64,000 bases of DNA. Origin: Comamonas sp009360615. GTDB lineage: Bacteria; Pseudomonadota; Gammaproteobacteria; Burkholderiales; Burkholderiaceae_C. How positions within the stretch are numbered: the first letter of the stretch is position 1; every line of letters starts with the position of its first letter. Location of the stretch: assembly GCF_035784015.1 (NCBI RefSeq), contig NZ_JALKOW010000001.1; one strand, 5' to 3'. Positions 24,982 through 34,628 of the stretch are shown here, piece after piece. Position numbers and translations under genes: made by a program. The notes below the pieces were generated by a model, which saw only the letters and a program-made list of their open reading frames with translations, searched no databases and was not told the origin of the DNA.

Positions 24982-25755
24982 ATGACATTTTTGGCCATAG
25001 ACATTGGCAACACCCGTTTGAAGTGGGCCATGTATGAAGATCATCGCCCAGGTGCTGCCTTGTTGGCCCATGGAGCGGAGTTCCTGGAACATATAGAGCG
25101 CCTGGCAGAGGGGGCCTGGGCCGGGCTGCCGGCTCCCGAGCGCATGCTGGGCTGTGTGGTGGCCGGAGAACCGGCAAGGCGCCGCGTGCACGAGCAGATA
25201 GAACTCATGCTGGGCTGGAATCTAGAGCCTCAATGGGTGGTGCCTTCCGCTGCTGAAGCCGGGGTGACCAACGGCTACGACCATCCTTCCAGACTGGGTG
25301 CGGATCGCTGGGTGGCCATGATCGGTGCGCGTCACCACATGTTGCAATTGGGCGAGGCCAAGCCTTTGATCACGGTTATGGTGGGCACCGCGGTGACGGT
25401 CGATGCCATGGATGCGCAGGGCCATTTTCTGGGCGGCCTGATCATTCCCGGGCATGGCATCATGCTCAGAGCACTGGAAGGTGGTACGGCAGGCCTGCAT
25501 GTGCCTACCGGTGAAGTCAGATGCTTTCCCAAGAACACCAGCGATGCGCTGACCAGCGGGGGCACTTATGCGATTGCCGGTGCGGTTGAGCGCATGTATC
25601 AGCATCTGGCGGAGCACTGCGGTGCAGAGCCGATGTGCATCATGGCGGGTGGGGCCGGCTGGAAAATGTCGCCCAGCATGACCCGGCCTTTCGAGCTGAT
25701 CAACAACCTGATCTTTGATGGCCTGCTGGTAATGGCAGAAAAGCGTTGGGGTTGA
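24982..25755 (+). CDS. coaX: Type III pantothenate kinase
   Basis: First step of coenzyme A synthesis in bacteria lacking CoaA. 257 residues from ATG 24982. The ASKHA-fold signatures are AIDIGNTRLKWAMY at the N-terminus (D6), GADRWVAMIGA and GTAVTVDAMD. The end of the gene is 47 bases before rfbB on the same strand, so read-through is possible. Confidence 0.93.
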   Translation: MTFLAIDIGNTRLKWAMYEDHRPGAALLAHGAEFLEHIERLAEGAWAGLPAPERMLGCVVAGEPARRRVHEQIELMLGWNLEPQWVVPSAAEAGVTNGYDHPSRLGADRWVAMIGARHHMLQLGEAKPLITVMVGTAVTVDAMDAQGHFLGGLIIPGHGIMLRALEGGTAGLHVPTGEVRCFPKNTSDALTSGGTYAIAGAVERMYQHLAEHCGAEPMCIMAGGAGWKMSPSMTRPFELINNLIFDGLLVMAEKRWG

Positions 25756-25802
25756 ACGCTTTGCTCTTTGAAATGATTCGAATTTGACTTGAGGTTGTTT
25801 CC

Positions 25803-26873
25803 ATGATTTTTGTAACCGGCGGTGCAGGTTTTATCGGCGCCAACTTTGTTCTCGACTGGCTGGCGCATGGGAGCGAACCCGTGGTCAATATCGACAAGCT
25901 GACCTATGCGGGCAATCTCGAAAATCTCGCCAGCCTGAAGGGCGATGCCCGTCATGTGTTTGTGCAGGCCGATATCGGCGACAGTGCCACACTGGCGCAA
26001 CTGCTGGCGCAGTATCAGCCACGTGCCGTGGTGAACTTTGCGGCCGAATCGCATGTGGATCGCTCGATTCATGGCCCCGAGGATTTCATCCAGACCAATG
26101 TGGTGGGCACTTTCCGCCTGCTGGAGGCGGTGCGTGCCTATTGGAGCGGTCTGGAAGGCGAGGCCAGGTCCGGCTTCCGCTTTCTGCATGTCTCCACCGA
26201 CGAAGTCTATGGCACGCTGGCGCCCACGGACCCCGCGTTTACCGAGGAGCACAATTACGAGCCCAACAGCCCGTACTCGGCCAGCAAGGCGGCTTCTGAC
26301 CATCTGGTGCGTGCTTGGCATCACACCTACGGCCTGCCGGTGCTGACGACCAACTGCAGCAACAACTACGGCCCTCTGCACTTCCCCGAAAAGCTGATCC
26401 CGCTGGTCATTGTCAATGCGCTGGCTGGCAAGCCGCTGCCCATCTACGGCGATGGAATGCAGGTGCGTGACTGGCTGTATGTGCGGGACCATTGCAGCGC
26501 CATCCGTCGCGTGCTCGAGGCCGGTCAGCTGGGCGAGACCTACAACGTGGGCGGATGGAACGAGAAGGCCAATATCGACATCGTCAAGACCGTGTGCAGC
26601 CTGCTCGACGAGCTGCGCCCGCGCGCCGACGGCAAGACCTATGCCGAGCAGATCACCTATGTGACCGACCGTCCCGGTCATGATCGCCGCTATGCGATCG
26701 ATGCACGCAAGCTGGAGCGCGAGCTGGGCTGGAAGCCTGCCGAGACCTTCGAGACCGGCATTCGCAAGACCGTGCAGTGGTATCTGGCCAACCCCGAGTG
26801 GGTGGCCAACGTGCAGTCGGGCGCCTACCGTGACTGGGTGCAGAAGCAGTACACAGGCGAGGCTTCGGCATGA
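25803..26873 (+). CDS. rfbB: dTDP-glucose 4,6-dehydratase
   Basis: Second step of dTDP-L-rhamnose synthesis. 356 residues. NAD motif GGAGFIGANF at residues 6-15; STDEVYG and YSASKAASDH carry the active-site residues. First gene of an rfbBDAC run with 4-base overlaps (rfbB-rfbD and rfbA-rfbC). Confidence 0.96.
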   Translation: MIFVTGGAGFIGANFVLDWLAHGSEPVVNIDKLTYAGNLENLASLKGDARHVFVQADIGDSATLAQLLAQYQPRAVVNFAAESHVDRSIHGPEDFIQTNVVGTFRLLEAVRAYWSGLEGEARSGFRFLHVSTDEVYGTLAPTDPAFTEEHNYEPNSPYSASKAASDHLVRAWHHTYGLPVLTTNCSNNYGPLHFPEKLIPLVIVNALAGKPLPIYGDGMQVRDWLYVRDHCSAIRRVLEAGQLGETYNVGGWNEKANIDIVKTVCSLLDELRPRADGKTYAEQITYVTDRPGHDRRYAIDARKLERELGWKPAETFETGIRKTVQWYLANPEWVANVQSGAYRDWVQKQYTGEASA

Positions 26874-27751
26874 AGCTGCTGCTGCTGGGCAAGAACGGTC
26901 AGGTCGGCTGGGAGCTGCAGCGCAGTCTCGCGCCATTGGGCGAGGTGATTGCGCTGGACCGGCAGACGGGTGGCGATATCAGTGATCTGTCGGTGTTGGC
27001 GAATACCATTCGCAGCATGCGCCCGGATGTGATCGTCAATGCCGCGGCCCATACGGCGGTGGACAAGGCCGAGAGCGAGCCGGATCTGGCTCGGCGCCTG
27101 AACGCCGAGGCACCCGAGGTCATGGCGCAGGAAGCCAAAAGCCTGGGCGCCCTGCTGGTGCACTACAGCACCGACTATGTGTTCGACGGCTCCGGCAGTG
27201 GGGCACGCAAGGAGGGTGATGCCACCGGGCCGCTATCGGTCTATGGCCGCACCAAGCTCGAAGGCGAGCAGCGGATTGCGGCCACGCATTGCCGCCATCT
27301 GATTTTTCGCACCAGCTGGGTCTATGCTGCGCGTGGTGGCAACTTTGCCAAGACCATGCTGCGCCTGGCGCAGGAGCGTGAAGCGCTCAGCGTGATCAAC
27401 GATCAATGGGGGGCCCCCACCGGTGCCGATCTGATTGCCGACGTCACGGCCCACGCCGTGCGGCATGTGAGCGCCCATGAAGACGATGGCGGTCTCTACC
27501 ATCTGGTTGCGGCAGGAGAAACCAACTGGCATGCCTATGCCAGCCATGTGATCGAGCGCGCTCAGAATCTGCGCCCGGATCTGGGCTGGAAGGTGCAAAG
27601 CATCGCCGCCGTGCCGACATCGGCGTTCCCGACAGCGGCTGTAAGGCCCTTGAACTCGCGCCTGGATACGCACAAGCTGCAAGCGACCCTGCAACTGCAC
27701 CTGCCTGCATGGCAGCATGGCGTGGAGCGCATGCTGCGCGAGATCCTGTAA
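26870..27751 (+). CDS. rfbD: dTDP-4-dehydrorhamnose reductase
   Basis: Last step of dTDP-L-rhamnose synthesis. 293 residues. Nucleotide-binding GKNGQVGWELQ near the N-terminus; STDYVFDG and VYGRTKLEGE (YxxxK) are the family motifs. The start ATGA overlaps the rfbB stop. Confidence 0.95.
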   Translation: MKLLLLGKNGQVGWELQRSLAPLGEVIALDRQTGGDISDLSVLANTIRSMRPDVIVNAAAHTAVDKAESEPDLARRLNAEAPEVMAQEAKSLGALLVHYSTDYVFDGSGSGARKEGDATGPLSVYGRTKLEGEQRIAATHCRHLIFRTSWVYAARGGNFAKTMLRLAQEREALSVINDQWGAPTGADLIADVTAHAVRHVSAHEDDGGLYHLVAAGETNWHAYASHVIERAQNLRPDLGWKVQSIAAVPTSAFPTAAVRPLNSRLDTHKLQATLQLHLPAWQHGVERMLREIL

Positions 27752-27769
27752 TTCTCAAAACTCGCTTCG

Positions 27770-27790
27770 AGCGCTGATCGGTACAGCGCT
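27770..27790 (+). other. Short hairpin between rfbD and rfbA
   Basis: agcgctg and cagcgct are perfect 7-base arms with a 7-base loop, in the 61-base gap before rfbA. There is no T tract, so it is more likely an RNA-processing or stability element than a terminator. Confidence 0.4.
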
Positions 27791-27812
27791 GGAGGCCATT
27801 CATCGATTCATC

Positions 27813-28703
27813 ATGACGATACAGCGCAAAGGCATCATTCTGGCTGGCGGCTCCGGCACCCGTCTGCACCCCGCCACCCTGGCCATCAGCAAACAGCTGC
27901 TGCCCATCTACGACAAGCCCATGATCTACTACCCGCTGAGCACGCTGATGCTGGCGGGGATCCGGGACATTCTGATCATCAGCACGCCGCAGGATACGCC
28001 GCGTTTCGAGCAACTGCTGGGCGACGGCAGCCAGTGGGGCCTGAATCTTCAGTACGAGGTGCAGCCCAGCCCCGACGGCCTGGCCCAGGCCTTCCTGATT
28101 GGCGAAAAATTTCTCGACGGCGCTCCCAGTGCCCTGGTGCTGGGGGACAACATCTACTACGGTCATGACTTCCAGCCGCTGCTCAAGAAGGCCGATGCGC
28201 GGCAGACCGGTGCCACGGTGTTTGCCTACCATGTGCAAGACCCCGAGCGCTACGGTGTGGCGGAGTTTGATGCTGCAGGCAAAGTGCTGTCGCTCGAAGA
28301 AAAGCCCAAGCAGCCCAAGAGCAACTATGCGGTCACCGGCCTGTACTTCTACGACGAGCAGGTGGTGGAGCTGGCCAAGCAGGTCAAGCCTTCGGCGCGC
28401 GGCGAGCTGGAGATCACGGACCTCAACGGCATGTATCTGCAGCAAGGCAAGCTCAATGTCGAGCTCATGGGTCGTGGCTATGCCTGGCTGGACACCGGCA
28501 CGCATGACAGCCTGCTCGAAGCGGGGCAATTCATCGCCACCCTGCAGCAGCGCCAAGGCCTGAAAGTGGCCTGCCCGGAAGAAATTGCCTATCGCCAGAA
28601 ATGGATTGATGCCGCTCAACTGGAGAAGCTGGGCCAGGCGCTGGTCAAGAATGGCTACGGACAATACCTGCTGCAGGTGCTCAAGGAAAAGGTGCGCGTA
28701 TGA
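27813..28703 (+). CDS. rfbA: Glucose-1-phosphate thymidylyltransferase
   Basis: Makes dTDP-glucose from glucose-1-phosphate and dTTP. 296 residues from ATG 27813, matching the 290-296 norm. Signature GGSGTRLHPATLAISKQLLP near the N-terminus and VLGDNIYYGHD in the middle. It overlaps rfbC by 4 bases. Confidence 0.95.
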   Translation: MTIQRKGIILAGGSGTRLHPATLAISKQLLPIYDKPMIYYPLSTLMLAGIRDILIISTPQDTPRFEQLLGDGSQWGLNLQYEVQPSPDGLAQAFLIGEKFLDGAPSALVLGDNIYYGHDFQPLLKKADARQTGATVFAYHVQDPERYGVAEFDAAGKVLSLEEKPKQPKSNYAVTGLYFYDEQVVELAKQVKPSARGELEITDLNGMYLQQGKLNVELMGRGYAWLDTGTHDSLLEAGQFIATLQQRQGLKVACPEEIAYRQKWIDAAQLEKLGQALVKNGYGQYLLQVLKEKVRV

Positions 28704-29251
28704 AGTTCACGCCTTTGGCGATTCCCGATGTCTTTCTGATCGAGCCCAAGGTGTTTGGGGATGCGCGTGGCTTTTTTCTGGAAAGCTTTCGCCAGGACCT
28801 CTTCAACCAGGCCACGGGCACGAGCCACGCGTTCATACAGGACAACCACAGCCGCAGCAGCAAGGGCGTGCTGCGCGGGCTGCACTACCAGCTGCCGCCC
28901 CATGCCCAGGGCAAGCTGGTGCGTGTGATCTCGGGTGCGGTGTTCGATGTGGCCGTGGATATCCGTCGCAGCTCGCCCACTTTTGGTCAATGGGTGGGCG
29001 CGGAGCTGAGCGCCGAGAATCACCGCCAGCTCTGGATTCCACCGGGCTTTGCCCATGGCTTTGTGGTGCTCAGCGACACGGCGGACTTTGTCTACAAGAC
29101 CACGGCCTATTACGCGCCCGAGTCGGATCGGGGTCTGCTCTGGAACGATCCGGACCTGGGTATTGCCTGGCCCCAGCTCGATATCGAGTTTTCCTTGTCC
29201 GAAAAGGACAGGAATCAGCCCGCATTCAAGCAGGCAGAACTGTTCGATTAG
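28700..29251 (+). CDS. rfbC: dTDP-4-dehydrorhamnose 3,5-epimerase
   Basis: Cupin-fold epimerase, third step of dTDP-L-rhamnose synthesis. 183 residues. DNHSRSSKGVLRGLHYQ supplies the catalytic histidine; the later PPGFAHGFVVLSD and FVYKTTAYYAPE are conserved. Its stop shares a TTAG tetranucleotide with the stop of the convergent LysR gene. Confidence 0.95.
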   Translation: MKFTPLAIPDVFLIEPKVFGDARGFFLESFRQDLFNQATGTSHAFIQDNHSRSSKGVLRGLHYQLPPHAQGKLVRVISGAVFDVAVDIRRSSPTFGQWVGAELSAENHRQLWIPPGFAHGFVVLSDTADFVYKTTAYYAPESDRGLLWNDPDLGIAWPQLDIEFSLSEKDRNQPAFKQAELFD

Positions 29252-30114
29252 CGCGTCCTTGATTCGGCCATCTGCAGAAATGGCTGGATCAGCTGCGCAT
29301 CGCTTCGCTCGCGCAGGCAGTACAGGTATTCGGGCAGGCAAGGCACCTCGCCTTCCAGATCGAGCACGACGAGGTCCGGGTGGGCCGATGCTTCGTGCCG
29401 CGCAAAAATACTGATACCCATCTGGCGGATCACGGCCTCGCGTATGGATTCTCGGCTGGCAATTTCCAGCACCCGTTGCGGGATCACCTGGGCCGCCTCC
29501 AGCATCTGCTCGGTCATCTGTCGGGTCACGGAGCCGCGCTCGCGCAGGATCAGCGTGTCCTGGGCCAGATCCCTGATATCGACGGACTTCTGCCTGGCCA
29601 GCACATGCTGCCGGTGCACGACCAGGGCCAGCGGGTCGCGCCCCAGCTCCAGGCGCAGCAGGCGCGGGTCGGTGTCCAGGTGCGAAGAGGTCGCCAGATC
29701 CACCTGGTACTCCGCCAGTGCCTGAATCATCTGGCGCGAATTGCCATTGACGATACTCACCTCCACCAGCGCATACTGCTGCTGATAGCGCTTGACGATG
29801 TCCAGCACATAGTAGGGGGCAGTGGCGCCTATGCGCAGCTGGCCCTGGTTGACGTGGCCCGACTGGCGCAGCGCCGATTCGATCTGTGCCGACTGCAGCA
29901 GCAGCTTCTCTATCCCGGGCAGCAGCTTCAGGCCCGCATCGGTGATGGCCAGCCTTCCGCTCTGGCGCGTGAACAGCTCGACCTCATATTGCTCCTCCAG
30001 GGCCTTGATCTGCGCCGTGACCGTGGGCTGGCTCAGCCCCAGCTGGCGCGCAGCCTGCGTGATGCTGCCGAGACGGGCGACCCAGAAGAAGGATTTGAGC
30101 TGTGTGGCAAACAT
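29248..30114 (-). CDS. LysR-family regulator, likely of the phosphonate locus
   Basis: 288 residues from ATG 30114. The N-terminal HTH reads SFFWVARLGSITQAARQLG, then SQPTVTAQIKALEE; the periplasmic-binding-like effector domain follows. It diverges from the putative aminoethylphosphonate transporter genes, the usual place for a LysR activator of the adjacent operon. The effector is likely the transported phosphonate or a breakdown product, inferred from context. Confidence 0.85.
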   Translation of the reverse strand: MFATQLKSFFWVARLGSITQAARQLGLSQPTVTAQIKALEEQYEVELFTRQSGRLAITDAGLKLLPGIEKLLLQSAQIESALRQSGHVNQGQLRIGATAPYYVLDIVKRYQQQYALVEVSIVNGNSRQMIQALAEYQVDLATSSHLDTDPRLLRLELGRDPLALVVHRQHVLARQKSVDIRDLAQDTLILRERGSVTRQMTEQMLEAAQVIPQRVLEIASRESIREAVIRQMGISIFARHEASAHPDLVVLDLEGEVPCLPEYLYCLRERSDAQLIQPFLQMAESRTR

Positions 30115-30190
30115 GACAAGGTCTTCAAGAAAGCGGTCCCCGGATTTCAACATGAACGCTGCAGCCGGCAATGCGGATGGGATGCTTTGA

Positions 30191-30284
30191 TTTCAGTAGC
30201 TGCTTGCGCTTGTATGGGCTTGTATCTGGATGGCTTCTATATGAGTCTGAGACAGATACAGCGCTATATGCTTTTGAATCAATA
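30191..30284. repeat. Paired copy of dispersed repeat in the lysR/phosphonate intergenic region
   Basis: Left arm tcagtagctgcttgcgcttg (from 30194) and a more degenerate inverted right arm (30258-30278, acagcgctatatgcttttgaa). Spacing is close to that of the copies at 35755 and 52045. It lies between the divergent genes, so it adds to the promoter region. Confidence 0.55.
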
Positions 30285-30458
30285 GCGTCTCGATGGCGGA
30301 CGCCGGTGCGGCACGATGGCTACAAAGTTTGCTGATGACATCCTTGGCGGATTTCCGTTCTGTGACACCAGCGTTTCACGGTGAGTTTCTACAGTTCCCT
30401 CATGTCGCAAATGACCGCGTTGGTCGGCGGCAAAGATCAATCCAAGGGACTGTTATCC

Positions 30459-31499
30459 ATGCATCACGCTTTTGCACTCGCCATTCGCCGCGGTACCTCG
30501 ATCGTCTTGGCCACGGCCTGGCTGGGCCTGGCTTCTGCGGCCCACGCCAGGACCGATCTCCTCGTATATTCGGCCCTGGAGGCCGACCAGATCAAGGCCT
30601 ATAAAGCGGGTTTTGAAAAAGCCCATCCCGAGATCGAACTGAAGTTCGTGCGTGACAGCACGGGCATCATCACCGCCCGCCTGCTGGCCGAAAAAGCCAA
30701 CCCCCAGGCCGATGTGATCTGGGGCGTGGCCGCCACTTCGCTGATGCTGCTGGACAAGCAAGGCATGCTGCAGCCCTATGCGCCCAGGAACCTGGCCAGG
30801 GTGCGCTCCAGCATGCGCGATGCAGCAGCCACGCCGAGTTGGGTGGGCATGGATCTGTGGTCGTCCGCCGTCTGCTTCAACACCGTGGAAGGCCAAAAAC
30901 GCAAGCTGCCCACGCCAGCCACCTGGGTCGACCTGACCAGACCCGAGTTCAAGGGTGCGATCACCATGCCCCATCCGGCGTCCAGCGGTACGGGCTATCT
31001 GATGGTGGCCGCGTGGCTGCAGATGATGGGCGAGGACAAGGGCTGGGCTTATATGGATGCGCTGCACCAGAATATCGGCGCGTACACGCACAGCGGCTCC
31101 AAGCCCTGTCGCCAGGCCGGCGCGGGCGAGTTTCCCGTGGGCCTGAGCTTTGAATACCGCGCCAACAAGACCAAGAAGGATGGAGCGCCCATCGACATCG
31201 TCTTCCCCCGGGAAGGCCTGGGCTGGGATGTGGAAGCCACGGCAATTTTGAAGACCAGCAAAAAGCAGGAGGCTGCCAAGGCCCTGGCCGACTGGGCTGT
31301 GACGCCCGATGCCAACAAGCTCTACGCAGCCAACTTTGCCGTGCTGGCCTTGCCCGAGGCCCAGGAAAAGCACGAGTTCATTCCGGCCGATCTGGAAAAG
31401 CGCCTGGCCAGGAACGACTTCAACTGGGCAGCGGCTAACCGCGATCGTATCTTGGCCGAATGGTCGCGTCGGTACGAAGCCAAGGCGGAGAAGAAATAA
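30459..31499 (+). CDS. Putative 2-aminoethylphosphonate ABC transporter, periplasmic binding protein
   Basis: 346 residues from ATG 30459, which gives a clean signal peptide ending ASAAHA. Family features of the iron(III)/AEP-type binding proteins are TDLLVYSALEADQIKAYKAG, RDSTGIITARLLAEKANPQADV and KGAITMPHPASSGTGYL. In the bacterial AEP loci I know, this protein is followed by an ATPase, a double permease and an FAD oxidoreductase, as here. Substrate assignment rests on this context; iron or another compound is the main alternative. Confidence 0.78.
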   Translation: MHHAFALAIRRGTSIVLATAWLGLASAAHARTDLLVYSALEADQIKAYKAGFEKAHPEIELKFVRDSTGIITARLLAEKANPQADVIWGVAATSLMLLDKQGMLQPYAPRNLARVRSSMRDAAATPSWVGMDLWSSAVCFNTVEGQKRKLPTPATWVDLTRPEFKGAITMPHPASSGTGYLMVAAWLQMMGEDKGWAYMDALHQNIGAYTHSGSKPCRQAGAGEFPVGLSFEYRANKTKKDGAPIDIVFPREGLGWDVEATAILKTSKKQEAAKALADWAVTPDANKLYAANFAVLALPEAQEKHEFIPADLEKRLARNDFNWAAANRDRILAEWSRRYEAKAEKK

Positions 31500-31595
31500 C
31501 ACCCCCTGAGGCGCTTCGCCTTGGCGGCGCCGCGCCTTCCCCCTCGCTGGCGCTGAGCGCCGGAGGGGGACGATAGCCTCGCTGCGGGGTTGCCC
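31500..31595. repeat. GC-rich hairpin element between binding-protein and ATPase genes
   Basis: Contains a strong stem (31539-31569): outer arms ccccct / aggggg and inner ggcgct / agcgcc. It begins right after the stop codon. Its closing phrase cctcgctgcgggg recurs in a similar GC-rich block at 58007. I recognise this type as a dispersed Comamonadaceae intergenic element, possibly acting as attenuator or mRNA stabiliser. Confidence 0.6.
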
Positions 31596-31700
31596 TTGCT
31601 CGCTGTCACTGGCGAAACGGGTCTGCACATGCAGCGGTGGGCATTTCGAGCGATACAGATCGGAACGACCTTCGGATTGTTTGCACGTTGAAAGAGATAC

Positions 31701-32777
31701 ATGCTGCGCATTGACCATATTGCCAAGCAGTACCGGGTCCAGCCGGTGCTGCGCGACATTGACCTGCTGGTGGAGGGGGGCGAGTTCGTCAGCCTGCTGG
31801 GCCCTTCGGGCTGCGGCAAGACCACGCTGCTGCGCATTCTGTGCGGCATCGAGCAGGCCGACGCGGGCCGCATTCTGTTTCAGGGCGAGGACATCACGCG
31901 CTGGCCCGCCGCGCGCCGGGGCTTTGGCGTGGTGTTCCAGAGCTATGCGCTGTTCCCCAATCTGACGGCTGCGCAGAACGTGGCCTTTGGCCTCAAGGGC
32001 CATCCTGCCGGGCAGGTCCAGGCCAGGGTGCATGAGCTGCTGGCTCTGGTCGGCCTGGGCGCGCAGGCGCAGCGCTATCCCGCGCAAATGTCGGGTGGCC
32101 AGCAGCAGCGCATTGCGCTGGCCCGGGCACTGGCGCCGTGCCCGCGTCTGCTGTTGCTGGACGAGCCGCTGTCCGCGCTGGATGCCCAGGTGCGCACCGA
32201 ACTGCGCAGCGAGATCCGCCAGCTGCAGCGCCAGCTGGGCATTGCCTGCGTGATGGTCACGCATGATCAGGAGGAGGCACTGTCCATGGCCGACCGTGTG
32301 GTGCTCATGCACCAGGGCCGTATCGAACAGCAGGGCGCGCCCGAGCAGCTCTACGCCAGGCCCGTCAGCCACTTTGCTGCGGGCTTTGTGGGGCGCATGA
32401 ATCTGCTGCCCGCCGTGGCCGAGGCTGGCAACATGGTGCGAGTAGGCGAAGGACGCCTGGATTGCGCCACGGCGGGGTTTGCTGCGGGAGATGCCTTGCT
32501 GGTGGGGATTCGCCCTGAAAGCGTGGTGCTGCACCCGGCGCAGCCCACTGCGCTGCCCAATCTGCTGAGGGCGCGGGTGGTGGAGACCTCGTTCATGGGC
32601 TCCATGGTGCTGGTGCGTGTCTACAGCCCCACGCTGCAATGCCAGATCGATGTGCAATGGCCGCTGCGCCATGACACCCCGCTTCCCGACTGGTTGCAGG
32701 GCGAGGTACTGGCGGAACTGCCCCCAGCCGCGCTGCAGGCGCTGGCACCCCCCGAGAATCTGCGGAGGATCGCATGA
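31701..32777 (+). CDS. ABC transporter ATP-binding protein (AEP/iron type)
   Basis: 358 residues. Walker A GPSGCGKTT at 34-42, Q-loop in VVFQSYALFPNLT, signature MSGGQQQRIALARAL, Walker B LLLLDEPLSAL. The C-terminal third is a TOBE-like domain (GIRPESVVL, VVETSFMGS). It overlaps the permease gene by 4 bases, so this is a single transport operon. Confidence 0.9.
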   Translation: MLRIDHIAKQYRVQPVLRDIDLLVEGGEFVSLLGPSGCGKTTLLRILCGIEQADAGRILFQGEDITRWPAARRGFGVVFQSYALFPNLTAAQNVAFGLKGHPAGQVQARVHELLALVGLGAQAQRYPAQMSGGQQQRIALARALAPCPRLLLLDEPLSALDAQVRTELRSEIRQLQRQLGIACVMVTHDQEEALSMADRVVLMHQGRIEQQGAPEQLYARPVSHFAAGFVGRMNLLPAVAEAGNMVRVGEGRLDCATAGFAAGDALLVGIRPESVVLHPAQPTALPNLLRARVVETSFMGSMVLVRVYSPTLQCQIDVQWPLRHDTPLPDWLQGEVLAELPPAALQALAPPENLRRIA

Positions 32778-34531
32778 GCTTGCGCACCATTGATTCGGCG
32801 TCTGGCCTCCCGCTCGACCCGGCGATCAGCCGTACACAGCGAGGTGGCTCCGCAGCGCCGCGGCAGACTCCTGTCTTCAACGGGGAAAAGCTCTGGCTGG
32901 GCGCGCTGGTGCTGGGCCTGCTGGCCCTGTTGCTGGTGGCAATCGGACTGCCTGTGGGCACGCTTCTGGGCCGCAGCCTTGTATCGGCTGACGGCCGCTT
33001 CCTGGGGCTGGCCCAGTACATCGCCTATGCGCAGATGCCGGGCGTGGGCCTGTCGCTGTGCAACAGCCTGTGGCTGTCGGCCGTCAGCAGCACCCTGTGT
33101 GTGGCCCTGGCCTATGCCTATGCCTACGGCGTGATGCGCAGTTGCATGCCGCTGGCGCGGCTCTTCCGCGCCGTCGCCCTGGTGCCTCTTCTGGCTCCGT
33201 CGCTGCTCATGGCCATCAGCCTGATCTATCTTTTCGGTGCCCAGGGTCTGCTCAAGAGCTGGCTGCCGGGCAGCTCGGCCTATGGCCCGTTTGGCATCAT
33301 TCTGGGTTCGGTGCTGTGGACGTTTCCGCATGCGCTGATGATTCTGTGCACCACGCTGGCCTCTGGCGATGCACGCCTGTATGAGGCCGCCGCCACGCTG
33401 GGCGCAGGACGCTGGCGCAGCTTCTGCCAGGTCACGCTGCCGGCCAGCCGCTACGGTTTGATGATTGCCTGGATCGTGGTTTTTGTGCTGGTGGTGACGG
33501 ACTTCGGCGTGCCCAAGGTGATCGGCGGCAACACGCAGGTGCTGGCCACCGATATCTACAAGCAGGTGATCGGACAGCAGAATCTGGGCATGGGCGCGGT
33601 GGTGGCCATGCTGCTGCTGGTGCCGGCAGGCCTGGCCTTTGCGGCCGAGCGACATTTGCGAGCCCGGCAGGCCGCAGCCATGAGCGTGCGGGCCGTGCCT
33701 CTGGTGCCACAGCCCTGCGCGGCGCTTGACCGCGCGCTGCTGGTGTATTGCAGCCTGATGGCTTTGGCGCTGCTGGCGATGATGGGCGTGGCCGTGCTGG
33801 CATCCCTGGTCAGCTTCTGGCCCTACAACTTGAGCCTGAGCTTCAAGCACTACCAGTTCGACATGATGGACGGCGGCGGCTGGGCCAGTTACGCCAACTC
33901 GCTGACCATGGCCGTGGCCACGGCAGTGATCGGTGCCTTGCTGAGCTTTCTGAGCGCCTATCTGGTGGCCAGGCCCACGGGCTGGGTGCGCGCGCGCCAG
34001 TGGCTGCACGCGGTGGCCACGCTGCCCATGGCGGTGCCAGGGCTGGCGCTGGGCCTGGGCTACATCCTGTTCTTCAATGCGGGCAGCAATCCGCTGCACT
34101 TTCTGTACGGGTCCATGGGCATTCTGGTGCTGTGCTCGGTGGCGCATTTTTTCTCGGTGGCACACATCACTCAGCTTACCGCCTTGCAGCAGCTGGACGC
34201 CGAGTACGAGCGCGTGGCCGACTCCATGGGCGTACCGTTCTGGACGCTGCTGTGGCGTGTCCATCTGCCCGTATGCCTGCCTGCCGTCATGCAGGTGGCC
34301 GGCTATTTCTTTGTGAATGCCATGACCACGGTGTCGGCAGTGGTCTTCTTGTACTCGCCCGAAACCACACTGGCCTCGGTGGCCGTGCTGGCCATGGATG
34401 ACGCGGGCGATATCGCGCCCGCCGCCGCCATGGCCACGCTGATCTTTGCGACTGCAGCCGCCGGTCGCCTGCTGATTGCGCTGCTGGATGCCTGGCTGCA
34501 GCGGCGTACCCAGCACTGGCGCCAGCGCTGA
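32774..34531 (+). CDS. Fused ABC transporter permease (two BPD_transp_1 domains)
   Basis: 585-residue inner-membrane protein with two repeated permease halves, each with about six transmembrane helices. The EAA-type loops are EAAATLGAGRWRSFCQVTLP in the first half and ERVADSMGVPFWTLLWRVHLP in the second. Iron (FbpB-like) and AEP transporters share this fused layout. It forms a complete importer with the binding protein and ATPase. Confidence 0.9.
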   Translation: MSLRTIDSASGLPLDPAISRTQRGGSAAPRQTPVFNGEKLWLGALVLGLLALLLVAIGLPVGTLLGRSLVSADGRFLGLAQYIAYAQMPGVGLSLCNSLWLSAVSSTLCVALAYAYAYGVMRSCMPLARLFRAVALVPLLAPSLLMAISLIYLFGAQGLLKSWLPGSSAYGPFGIILGSVLWTFPHALMILCTTLASGDARLYEAAATLGAGRWRSFCQVTLPASRYGLMIAWIVVFVLVVTDFGVPKVIGGNTQVLATDIYKQVIGQQNLGMGAVVAMLLLVPAGLAFAAERHLRARQAAAMSVRAVPLVPQPCAALDRALLVYCSLMALALLAMMGVAVLASLVSFWPYNLSLSFKHYQFDMMDGGGWASYANSLTMAVATAVIGALLSFLSAYLVARPTGWVRARQWLHAVATLPMAVPGLALGLGYILFFNAGSNPLHFLYGSMGILVLCSVAHFFSVAHITQLTALQQLDAEYERVADSMGVPFWTLLWRVHLPVCLPAVMQVAGYFFVNAMTTVSAVVFLYSPETTLASVAVLAMDDAGDIAPAAAMATLIFATAAAGRLLIALLDAWLQRRTQHWRQR

Positions 34532-34628
34532 GGACTTTCTCCACATCACTTGATCCCCTGAATGTCTCTCGCTGCATCGCCTTGGCGCTGCGGCAGGGAC
34601 TTGGCTTGTCTGCTTTTTCTGTAACGCT

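Noticed and set aside
30453..34549. Two long antisense frames (739 and 642 residues) across the transporter genes
   Set aside because: Both cross real gene boundaries on the other strand, are histidine/glutamine-rich and carry no family motif.
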